DNA of 64,000 bases from Sphingobium lactosutens (GTDB lineage: Bacteria > Pseudomonadota > Alphaproteobacteria > Sphingomonadales > Sphingomonadaceae), in assembly GCF_013393185.1 (NCBI RefSeq), contig NZ_QJQX01000039.1, positions 155,126 through 219,125 of the forward strand, given 5' to 3'. Below are positions 57,209 to 64,000 of the stretch, one piece after another. The stretch's first letter is position 1; the number at the start of each line of letters is the position of its first letter. Made by a program: the position numbers and the translations under genes. The notes beneath the pieces were generated by a model that was given only the letters and a program-made list of their open reading frames with translations, was not told where the DNA came from and searched no databases.

Positions 57209-58344
57209 ACGAACCCTTGATCACCGGCGTCGGCATCTCGGATTTCGGGCGCTTTCCCGATCTCACCGAAGAAGCGTTGGCGCAGGTTGCCATTATAGAT
57301 GCGCTGGCGGACGCCGGCATCGCGGTGAAGGATGTCCAGGCCTTCTATTGCGGCAACGCGCTGGGTGGCCATTTGCCCGGGCAACGCGCCCTTCGCGATC
57401 TCGGCACCGGCGGCGAGGCGGTCTATAACATCGACAACGCCTGCTCGAGCGGCGCTACGGCGCTCAACCTCGCGCTGAGCGCGCTTCGGGCTGGCCAGTA
57501 TGAGACCGTTTTGGTCTTCGGCATGGATCATCTGAGCGGGCTCGGCGGCGGTGCGCTGCCGATGAACCAGCGAGACTGGAACAATCGGCGCGGCATGATC
57601 ATGCCCGCCTTGTACGCCATGCGCGCGACGCGCTACCTGCATGATTTTGGAGTGACACGCGAGGATCTGGCGGATGTGTCGGTAAAGAACCGGCGGCACG
57701 GCGTCCTCAATCCGATCGCAACCTTCTGCAAGGAAATGACGCGTGAGGAAGTGCTGGCGTCGCGCATGGTCGCAGATCCCCTGACGCTTCTGCAATGCTG
57801 CCCCGCCGTCGTGGACGGCGCTGCCGCGGTGGTGCTGACCACCCGACCGTCGGCCGGCGCGGCGCGGCCGGTGCGCGTGCGCGCCTCGATCGTCCAGTCG
57901 GGTGTATTCGAGGTAAACCAGACCGACATGACCGAAGCGGAGATCACGCGCCGCGCAGCGCACCTCGCCTATGAACAGGCCGGGGTGGGGCCTCAAGACC
58001 TGAGCATGATCGAACTTCACGATGCGTTCACGATTTCCGAACTGCTCTACTACGAGGCCTTGGGCTTGTGTCGGCGCGGGGAAGCCGCCTCGCTCCTGGC
58101 GAGCGGCGCGACGACGCTCGGTGGCCGGATCCCAGTTAACCCCAGCGGCGGCCTGCTCGCCAAGGGGCATCCGCCCGGTGCCACGGGCGTCGCCCAGGTG
58201 GTCGAGCTGTGCGAACAGCTGCAGGGGCGTGCCGGGAAGCGGCAGATCGCCGATCCGCGGCTCGGCCTCTGTCAGGTGACCGGCGGGGGTATTTGGGGCG
58301 TGGATCATGCCGCATGCTCGATCCACATCCTCGAAGCCGCTTGA
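57205..58344 (+). CDS. SCP-x-type thiolase (acetyl-CoA acetyltransferase family)
   Basis: A 379-residue thiolase-fold enzyme. Active Cys in IDNACSSGATALNLAL, catalytic His in GGLLAKGHPPGATG. The second Cys usual near the C-terminus is absent (GGGIWGVDHAACS), as in SCP2/nonspecific-lipid-transfer thiolases that pair with DUF35 proteins. Such pairs act as thiolases or retro-aldolases in side-chain degradation of steroids and related compounds. It is placed after the DUF35 gene and before an SDR. Confidence 0.92.
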   Translation: MNEPLITGVGISDFGRFPDLTEEALAQVAIIDALADAGIAVKDVQAFYCGNALGGHLPGQRALRDLGTGGEAVYNIDNACSSGATALNLALSALRAGQYETVLVFGMDHLSGLGGGALPMNQRDWNNRRGMIMPALYAMRATRYLHDFGVTREDLADVSVKNRRHGVLNPIATFCKEMTREEVLASRMVADPLTLLQCCPAVVDGAAAVVLTTRPSAGAARPVRVRASIVQSGVFEVNQTDMTEAEITRRAAHLAYEQAGVGPQDLSMIELHDAFTISELLYYEALGLCRRGEAASLLASGATTLGGRIPVNPSGGLLAKGHPPGATGVAQVVELCEQLQGRAGKRQIADPRLGLCQVTGGGIWGVDHAACSIHILEAA

Positions 58345-58354
58345 GGAACTGAAC

Positions 58355-59134
58355 ATGGCAGACGACATTCAGAAGGCGCCGCAGCGTCTGGACGGTATGA
58401 CCGCGATCGTTACTGGCGGCGCCAAGGGCATCGGGCTGGCGGTAGCGCAAGGACTGGCGGCCCGGGGCTGCCGCCTCGCGCTCTGGGACATCGATGACGC
58501 GGCGCTCCAGGCCGCCTCTGACGATCTGACGGCACTGGGGGCCGACGTATCGATCAAGAAGGTCAACATCGTCTCCGAGCCGGAGGTGCAGGCGGCGGTC
58601 GCCGAACTGCTCGATCGGAACGGTCGCATCGACGTGCTGGTCAACAATGCCGGCATCGGCGGCGACAAGCTGCTCGTCAAGATGGAGCTGGATTTCTGGC
58701 AGCGCGTGATCGACACCAATCTCACGTCGCAGTTCATCTGCTGCAAGGCCGTAGCGCCGACCATGGTGGAGCAACGGTTTGGGCGGATCATCAACATCTC
58801 GTCGCGTGCCTGGCTCGGCAACCGCGGACAAGCCAGCTACTCGGCCTCGAAAGGCGGCATCGTCAGTCTCACTCGTACCCTCGCCCTTGAGTTCGCGCGT
58901 GAAGGCCTGACGGTGAATGCTGTCGCGCCGGGGATCATCGAGACGCCTCTTTTCGCCACGCTCAAGCCAGAGGTGCAGGACCGCCTCATGCGGTCGGTGC
59001 CAATGGAACGCATCGGTCAAGCCGAAGACATCGCCAACGCCGTGTGCTTCTTCGCCCTGCCCGCTTCGAGCTATGTAACCGGCCAGTTGCTCTACGTCTG
59101 CGGTGGCCGTAGCCTCGGAAGTCCCTCAGTATGA
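58355..59134 (+). CDS. SDR-family dehydrogenase (3-hydroxyacyl-CoA-type candidate)
   Basis: A 259-residue FabG-like SDR: cofactor loop IVTGGAKGIGLAVAQGLA, Asp in LWDIDD (NAD preference), VLVNNAGIGG, Ser in IINISSRAW and YSASKGG, and PGIIETPLF. ATG 58355 after GAGGAACTGAAC, 10 bases from the thiolase stop. By context it would oxidise a beta-hydroxyacyl-CoA before the thiolase step (inference). Confidence 0.9.
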   Translation: MADDIQKAPQRLDGMTAIVTGGAKGIGLAVAQGLAARGCRLALWDIDDAALQAASDDLTALGADVSIKKVNIVSEPEVQAAVAELLDRNGRIDVLVNNAGIGGDKLLVKMELDFWQRVIDTNLTSQFICCKAVAPTMVEQRFGRIINISSRAWLGNRGQASYSASKGGIVSLTRTLALEFAREGLTVNAVAPGIIETPLFATLKPEVQDRLMRSVPMERIGQAEDIANAVCFFALPASSYVTGQLLYVCGGRSLGSPSV

Positions 59135-59201
59135 CACCGGAACCTGCTACCCGGAACAACCGGCGTCGCGCGGTCTCGTCGCGTGTTGGCGAGAACGCGC
59201 T

Positions 59202-60386
59202 ATGCTAGGCAACGCCCTCGCCGGTGTCAGCGTGCTCGATTTCACGCAAATCGCAGCCGGCCCGCTGTGCACGCAGAGTCTGGCCGATCTGGGTGCGACG
59301 GTCACGAAGATCGAAAGCCCGACCGGCGATCTTGGACGCGCCCTCGCACCATTCGTCAACGGAACGAGCGTCACCTTCCTTGCCCTGAACCACGGAAAGC
59401 GGAGTGCGAGCCTGGACCTCAAGGATCCGGCCCAGCGCGATGCCGTCCTGCGGCTCATCGCCAAGGCCGATGTCGTCGTTGAAAGCTTCCGCCCCGGCGT
59501 GATGGAGCGACTGGGCATGGGTTACGAGCAGGCGCGGAAGCTCAATCCCGACATCATCTACTGCTCCGTTTCCGCCTATGGCCAACGATCGCCGTGGCGG
59601 GACAAGCCGGGCGTCGACGGGGTCCTTCAGGCCGTCAGCGGGCTGATGAGCGTGACGGGTTTGCCCGGAGCTTCTCCGTGCAAGGTCCAGGTTCCCGTCG
59701 TGGATATCGTGACTGGCTATATCGCCGCAGTCGCGGTTCTCGGCGCACTGCGCAAGCGAGAGGCGGGCGGTGGCGGTGAATGGATCGACGCGAGCATGTT
59801 CACAAGTTCGCTCGCCATACAGCAAATGGCGTTCGCCTCCTATTTCTCCGATGGTGAGGTACCGGAGCGGATCGGCAGTGCGGCACCCTATGCCGCGCCA
59901 AACGAGGCGCTGCGCTGTGCCGACGGGTGGATTATGGTGGCCGCTTACCACCCCGCGCGTTGGACCTCGCTCTGCAAAATCATCGGGCGGGCGGACCTTA
60001 TCGACGATCCGCGGTTCCACGATCTCAGAGGGCGGATCACCCATCGCGGCGCGCTGGTGACACTCCTGGAGGACGCCATGTCAACTCGCCCGCGCAGCGA
60101 ATGGCTGGACCTATTCGAGAAGGCAGACATCATCTGCGCGCCGATCAACGATTATGCCGAGACGGTAACATCGCCGGCCTTCACCGACGACCTCGCCGAA
60201 CTCATCGATCAACCCGGTATCGGGTCGCTCAAATTCCTGCGGACACCGCTGCGCACAGTCGGCAACGTCCCAGCTCCGCGCACCGCCGCGCCCGCGATCG
60301 GGAAGCACACTGAAGAAGTTTTACTTGAAGCGGGGCTGCCAGATCCAGCGGACCCCGCCAGTCTGGAGAGCCCGAAATGCCCGTAA
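59202..60386 (+). CDS. CaiB/BaiF class III CoA-transferase
   Basis: A 394-residue family III CoA transferase that activates a carboxylic acid by CoA transfer. Start LAGVSVLDFTQIAAGPLCTQSLADLGATVTKIESPTGD is diagnostic, with ALNHGKRSASLDLKDPAQRDAVLRLI and VVVESFRPGVMERLGMGYE. The catalytic Asp lies in the KVQVPVVDIVTGYIAA segment. ATG 59202 chosen; upstream in-frame codons overlap the SDR gene. Its end overlaps the hydratase gene by 10 bases. It is the cargo's candidate entry enzyme for the acid substrate. Confidence 0.93.
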   Translation: MLGNALAGVSVLDFTQIAAGPLCTQSLADLGATVTKIESPTGDLGRALAPFVNGTSVTFLALNHGKRSASLDLKDPAQRDAVLRLIAKADVVVESFRPGVMERLGMGYEQARKLNPDIIYCSVSAYGQRSPWRDKPGVDGVLQAVSGLMSVTGLPGASPCKVQVPVVDIVTGYIAAVAVLGALRKREAGGGGEWIDASMFTSSLAIQQMAFASYFSDGEVPERIGSAAPYAAPNEALRCADGWIMVAAYHPARWTSLCKIIGRADLIDDPRFHDLRGRITHRGALVTLLEDAMSTRPRSEWLDLFEKADIICAPINDYAETVTSPAFTDDLAELIDQPGIGSLKFLRTPLRTVGNVPAPRTAAPAIGKHTEEVLLEAGLPDPADPASLESPKCP

Positions 60387-61153
60387 TGCTGGAGGTGGAG
60401 GATTTCGTCGCCACCATCACGCTCAACCGCCCCGAAGCGATGAACTCGCTCGATCCCGAGTCAATCCAGCAGCTCGACGCTGCATGGAAGGAGATTTCCC
60501 GAAGGAGCGACATTCGCGTCGGGATTCTGACTGGCGCGGGCGAGCGGGCGTTCTGCACCGGCGCCGACCTGAAGAAGACCATGCCGCCGTCCGAGAGTTT
60601 CGCGGAACTGCACTTCGGGTCGACCACGGACGCGCCGATACTGGCGGCAATGCGAACCGACAAGCCGATGATTGCTGCGATCAACGGCTACGCGCTTGGC
60701 GGAGGTCTTGAGCTTGCGATGATGTGCGATATCCGCATCTCAGCGCAGACGGCGATCTTCGGACTGCCCGAAGTGTCGATCGGGAGCATCCCCGCTGCTG
60801 GAGGAACCCAGAGGATCGTACGCGCTGTCGGACAATCGGATGCCATGCTGATGCTATTGACGGGCGATCGCCTCGATGCGGCCGAGGCGCTTCGCATCGG
60901 TCTGGTCAGCCGGCTGGTGGAACCAGGCAAGCTGCTCGAGGAAGCGCGGGCGATCGCAGCGCGTATCGCCGCAAACGCACCGCTTGCAGTTGTGGCCGTC
61001 AAGAAGCTTGCGACAGTGGGACGCGAACTGCCGCTCGCAGCAGGGCTCGAGCTGGAGCAGCAAACCTTCGGCATACTTCGCAATTCAGAGGACCGGATCG
61101 AGGGTCGAAAGGCGTTTGCGGAAAAGCGAAAGCCTGCTTTCCAGGGCCGTTAA
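60377..61153 (+). CDS. Enoyl-CoA hydratase/isomerase
   Basis: A 258-residue crotonase. Oxyanion-hole regions ERAFCTGADLK and GYALGGGLELAMMCDI; both catalytic Glu positions are kept (GLELA and GLPEVSIG). C-terminal trimer helix region FGILRNSEDRIEGRKAFAEKRKPAFQG. Hydration of an enoyl-CoA formed by the dehydrogenase pair fits the context. Overlap with the CoA-transferase gene implies coupled expression. Confidence 0.95.
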   Translation: MPVMLEVEDFVATITLNRPEAMNSLDPESIQQLDAAWKEISRRSDIRVGILTGAGERAFCTGADLKKTMPPSESFAELHFGSTTDAPILAAMRTDKPMIAAINGYALGGGLELAMMCDIRISAQTAIFGLPEVSIGSIPAAGGTQRIVRAVGQSDAMLMLLTGDRLDAAEALRIGLVSRLVEPGKLLEEARAIAARIAANAPLAVVAVKKLATVGRELPLAAGLELEQQTFGILRNSEDRIEGRKAFAEKRKPAFQGR

Positions 61154-61252
61154 CCCGCCCGAACCGGGGCCTGGCGACAGGTCGCAAAACGCTACGCAGG
61201 GGGATCGCCACGTAAGGGTACCCGCCGCAGCGCCTATAATTGGACAATCAAC

Positions 61253-62482
61253 ATGAATGACCACGATCTGGCCCGCCATACTTTCGACGCCCGCAATTAC
61301 CCGCTGCGCATACATTCCGGCACGGGGGCGCTTGCGGCGCTTCCCAAGGAACTGGAGCGGCTCGGCGCCTCCCGCGCGCTTATCCTGTGCGGGCGAAGCG
61401 TCCGGGAGAAGACCCATCTGGTTCAGCGGATAGAAGAACTCTGCGCAGGTCGCATCGCCGGCGTCTTTGCCGGTATCAGCGAGGGCGCGCCAGCCGAGAG
61501 CATCGAGGAAGCCGCAAGGATTGCCGGTGAGCTGAACGCCGACGCGCTGATCCCGATCGGCGCCGGCAGTGTCATCAAGGGCGGCCGGGTCGTTGCCATG
61601 CTGCTCGGCGAAGGAAGGCCGCTTCTCGAGCTAGCCACCGAACATCGGAATGATCAACCTCCGGTCAGCCGCCGCTTGATGGCACCGAAAATTCCGATCC
61701 TCAATGTCCTGACGGCACCTACATCGGGGCAGAATCGCGGTGGATCGGCCGTCCGGTATCACGGAACCGCCCATCACCTCGAGTTCTTCGATCCAAAGAC
61801 CCGGCCGCATGCCGTATTCTGGGATCCGGAGGCGCTGGCGACCGCGCCTTTGTCTCTGATGCGATCGACCAGCTTCGAAGTCTATTGGTGGGCGCTCATG
61901 TGCATGGGCGCGATCGATACGGTCAATCCGCTCGTCCAGTCGAGTCGCAAGCATGCCTGGACCTTGGCATATGACGCTTACCCTCGTCTCCAGAACGGCG
62001 ACGCGGCGGCTCAGATCGACCTGTGCGCGGCGGCCCTTCTACAGAACAGGGATGAGGAAGACGGCGGCAGGCCCTGGTCCAGCCAACTGCTTGCACGGGC
62101 GGCCTACGCGTCATCAGTTGCGCTGTTCAACGGCTTTCCCGGCGTCACCCAGTCGCGCGGCTATGCAGCCTTCGGGCCGAACATGGTGCGGGAGCTGGGC
62201 GCGCTCGTGCCGCAAGTGACGTACAATCTTGGCCTGGCCCTGGGCATCGACGTTGCTGCGACCAATCCCAAGCTTCCCGAGCTCGTAGCGGACGCAATGA
62301 CGAAACTGTTCTCCGACCTGGGCTGGCCGACCAGTCTCGCAGATTGCGACCTTGCGATCAGCGATGCCCCCAAGTTGCTGAAATTCGCGGTCCGCAACTA
62401 CAACGCCAATCATGACCGCCTATTGGACAGACATTCCGATGCGATCCTCCGGGGCATCGAGCGGACCATCAAGCCGATTTAA
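61253..62482 (+). CDS. Iron-containing alcohol dehydrogenase fold, metal site lost
   Basis: A 409-residue group III Fe-ADH relative. NAD loop GAGSVIKGGRVVA (GAGS at about 103, normally GGGS) and ALIPIG are recognisable. The four metal ligands are missing: the TGxDALxHA segment reads TSFEVYWWA at about 206, and the later HG...AHPLG segment reads PGVTQSRGYAAFGPN. It may use no metal, a different site or a non-redox role. ATG 61253. Its 3' end overlaps the convergent LysR gene by 63 bases. Confidence 0.85.
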   Translation: MNDHDLARHTFDARNYPLRIHSGTGALAALPKELERLGASRALILCGRSVREKTHLVQRIEELCAGRIAGVFAGISEGAPAESIEEAARIAGELNADALIPIGAGSVIKGGRVVAMLLGEGRPLLELATEHRNDQPPVSRRLMAPKIPILNVLTAPTSGQNRGGSAVRYHGTAHHLEFFDPKTRPHAVFWDPEALATAPLSLMRSTSFEVYWWALMCMGAIDTVNPLVQSSRKHAWTLAYDAYPRLQNGDAAAQIDLCAAALLQNRDEEDGGRPWSSQLLARAAYASSVALFNGFPGVTQSRGYAAFGPNMVRELGALVPQVTYNLGLALGIDVAATNPKLPELVADAMTKLFSDLGWPTSLADCDLAISDAPKLLKFAVRNYNANHDRLLDRHSDAILRGIERTIKPI

Positions 62483-63379
62483 GCCGTCCAATTTCATATT
62501 CTCGATCTCATTGACGACCCATTCAAAGAAGGCCTTGAACGCTGGGCTCGAATTGCGTCGTCCAGACCAAACAAGATAGTAGCCGCTGTCTGTCCGGGCG
62601 GTGAGATCGAACGGCGCGACCAAAGTGCCAGTCCTGAGCAACTCGGCCACATATGCCCGCTGGACGATGGCAATTCCGAGGCCATCGACAGCTGCTTGAA
62701 TGGCGAGTGACGAGTTGCCGAAAGACAAACGGCCCTTCGGCTGGAGATCCCCCACCCCTGCGCACTCAAGCCACCTCTGCCAGTCGTCCATGCGTCGCAT
62801 GGAATATAGGAGCGTTTCGTTCGCTAGATCATGAGGCATGAAGGTGCCCTCCTTCCTCAGGAGGCCTGGTCTGCAAACCGGTAGAAATTCGTCGTCGAAC
62901 AAACGAATGCCATCCAGACCCGCAGGCGGTTCTTCGCCGATAAACGACGCCACGTCGACGTCATCATCCTCGAAATGAATCGGACGAAAACTGGTCATGA
63001 TCTGAATGTCGATCTCCGGGTGCGCCTCATGAAAGCGGATGAGGCGGGGCATCAACCACCTTTCCGTCAACGTAGGAAGCAGGAAGAGCTTTAAGGTTTT
63101 ATGCCACGACCGGCGGGCGATCGTGTTCACGGTCAATTCCATCATCTGGAAAGCTTGGCTGAGCGCAGGACGCAGCACCTGTCCGGCGTCCGTTAATTCG
63201 ATGGAGCGGCCTTTGCGCCTGAGGAGCGCCACGCCGACGGTGTCCTCCAGAAGCTTGACCTGCTGGCTCACCGCGCCCGGCGTCACACACAATTCAATGG
63301 CTGCCTTGCGCACACTAAGGTGCCTTGCGGTTGCCTCGAAGGCGCGGAGGCCAAGTAGCGGTAATCGTGAGCGTTGCAT
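62420..63379 (-). CDS. LysR-family transcriptional regulator
   Basis: A 319-residue LTTR of the GcvA-like branch. HTH at about residues 9-67: LLGLRAFEATARHLSVRKAAIELCVTPGAVSQQVKLLED. The effector domain contains DVDVASFIGEEPP, FDDEFLPVCRPGLL and GNSSLAIQAAVDGLGIAIVQRAYV. ATG 63379. It is divergent from an MFS gene and convergent with the ADH-like gene, a common position for the regulator of a catabolic run. Effector unknown. Confidence 0.93.
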   Translation of the reverse strand: MQRSRLPLLGLRAFEATARHLSVRKAAIELCVTPGAVSQQVKLLEDTVGVALLRRKGRSIELTDAGQVLRPALSQAFQMMELTVNTIARRSWHKTLKLFLLPTLTERWLMPRLIRFHEAHPEIDIQIMTSFRPIHFEDDDVDVASFIGEEPPAGLDGIRLFDDEFLPVCRPGLLRKEGTFMPHDLANETLLYSMRRMDDWQRWLECAGVGDLQPKGRLSFGNSSLAIQAAVDGLGIAIVQRAYVAELLRTGTLVAPFDLTARTDSGYYLVWSGRRNSSPAFKAFFEWVVNEIENMKLDGLNRLDGPLDAPEDRIGMSVQ

Positions 63380-63414
63380 GCCAACCGTTTAGCAAAACCG
63401 AACAATGGGCGCAA

Positions 63415-63429
63415 AACAAAAGTCTTGTT
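63415..63429. promoter_or_regulatory. Candidate LysR binding site; gap 63380-63784
   Basis: AACAA-AAGTC-TTGTT is an interrupted dyad 36-50 bases upstream of the lysR start. It fits the general LysR dyad shape. The remaining gap to 63784 has no supportable gene, though it must hold the MFS promoter. Confidence 0.35.
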
Positions 63430-63784
63430 CCAAGTGCCGTAGAAAGCGAAAACTTACACACGAGAACAAAAAACCGGTTGTGATTGGAGAGGATAGCTAA
63501 ATGATCGGACTTGGGCGATCGCTCTGGGATCAGCGCGGTTCTACAGATGTTGCCGCAGCTTGGGGCCAGATCCACACGCATACAAGATGGCGGCATCCCT
63601 CCCGACAGTTGGGCCCGGAAAAGGGCAATTGCGGTTCGGTGGCCTCAAGCAAAAAGCTTGAGCGAGCCGACTCCGCTGCGACGTGACCGAACCGCGTGGC
63701 TCGAGCTATGTCGAACCAGTATTTGTCATCGCAATCTTCGATGCCGCCAATTTAAAACGAAAGAGAAGGAATGGGTGAGGAAAC

Positions 63785-64000
63785 ATGAATCGACATTTCA
63801 TCACGATCATGTTGGCGGTAACTTACGCTGTATCCTTTATGGATCGCCAGATTTTCACGATCCTTCAAGAGCAGATCAAGCATGAGTTTCTGCTGAGCGA
63901 CGCCGAAGTCGGACTCCTCCAGGGTTTTTCCTTTGCGATATTCTATGGCGGCCTCGCCATACCCGTTGCCTGGCTCGCCGATCGTCACAATCGCATCAAC
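63785..64000 (+). CDS. MFS transporter, N-terminal part
   Basis: The first 72 codons of a transporter cut by the right edge: MNRHFITIMLAVTYAVSFMDRQIFTILQEQ forms helix 1 with the D-R motif, then LSDAEVGLLQGFSFAIFYGGLAIPVAWLADRHNR is helix 2 with the conserved loop (motif A). This matches sugar/organic-acid or spinster-like MFS proteins common in sphingomonad degradation clusters. ATG 63785 follows GGTGAGGAAAC. The substrate would match the cargo pathway (inference). Confidence 0.85.
   Translation, partial: MNRHFITIMLAVTYAVSFMDRQIFTILQEQIKHEFLLSDAEVGLLQGFSFAIFYGGLAIPVAWLADRHNRIN

Noticed and set aside
63501..63686. 61-codon frame between lysR and the MFS gene
   Set aside because: No family, weak ribosome-binding site and no conservation evidence.

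Overview
The window looks like chromosomal DNA of a sphingomonad (Sphingobium/Sphingomonas-type alphaproteobacterium). This rests on the GC-rich sequence, a TonB-dependent receptor with the sphingomonad-style plug, a MutL carrying its own endonuclease motif, an ScfR-controlled propionyl-CoA pathway, and several families of intergenic palindromic repeats. It has two parts that meet at a tRNA-Lys gene near 31.6 kb.

Backbone, 1-31.6 kb. A small uptake/catabolic cluster opens the window: a partial TonB-dependent receptor diverges from a FadR-type GntR regulator, with a matching operator between them, followed by an EthD-like protein, an uncharacterised protein and an APH-type kinase. A frameshifted small conserved gene, a lipoprotein-like gene and a tRNA-Leu-like gene without a normal anticodon loop follow. 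A minus-strand propionyl-CoA to succinyl-CoA cluster comes next: pccB, methylmalonyl-CoA epimerase, methylmalonyl-CoA mutase, bioB, a small membrane protein and pccA. The ScfR/PccR-type regulator diverges from pccB over a cluster of TTTGCAAA-like sites. Housekeeping genes complete the backbone: ychF, a DNA-deoxyinosine glycosylase, an ENPP-type phosphodiesterase, a MaoC protein, mutL, and the cell-shape operon mreB-mreC-mreD-mrdA-rodA with stop/start overlaps.

Integrated element, from 31.6 kb. Next to the tRNA-Lys lie a tyrosine recombinase and a mobilisation module on the minus strand: lytic transglycosylase, Mrr-like nuclease, MobF relaxase, TraD-like coupling protein and a ribbon-helix-helix protein. 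A plus-strand accessory set follows: LuxR-type regulator, small protein, membrane protein and RadC/JAB protein. No mating-pair (VirB/Trb) genes are visible, so the element looks mobilisable, or its transfer genes lie outside the window.

Catabolic cargo, 42.8-64 kb. After a GAF-GGDEF-EAL protein come SDRs, a DUF1330 protein, an AbrB-type membrane protein, an alpha/beta hydrolase, an OprB-like porin beside an IS110 remnant, and a degenerate MBL-like protein. The core is a plus-strand CoA-thioester run: acyl-CoA dehydrogenase overlapping an APH kinase, DUF35 protein, SCP-x-type thiolase, SDR, class III CoA transferase, enoyl-CoA hydratase and an Fe-ADH-fold protein lacking its metal ligands. A LysR regulator and the start of an MFS transporter end the window. 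The dehydrogenase carries an ACAD10/11-like DGPxEVH signature in place of the usual catalytic Glu region. With the adjacent kinase it resembles the kinase/dehydrogenase pairs used for 4-hydroxyacyl-CoA catabolism; this is my leading candidate for an undescribed system. Two diverged copies of a ~170 bp unit, each with a 29 bp ATTGT...ACAAT palindrome, flank parts of this cargo.
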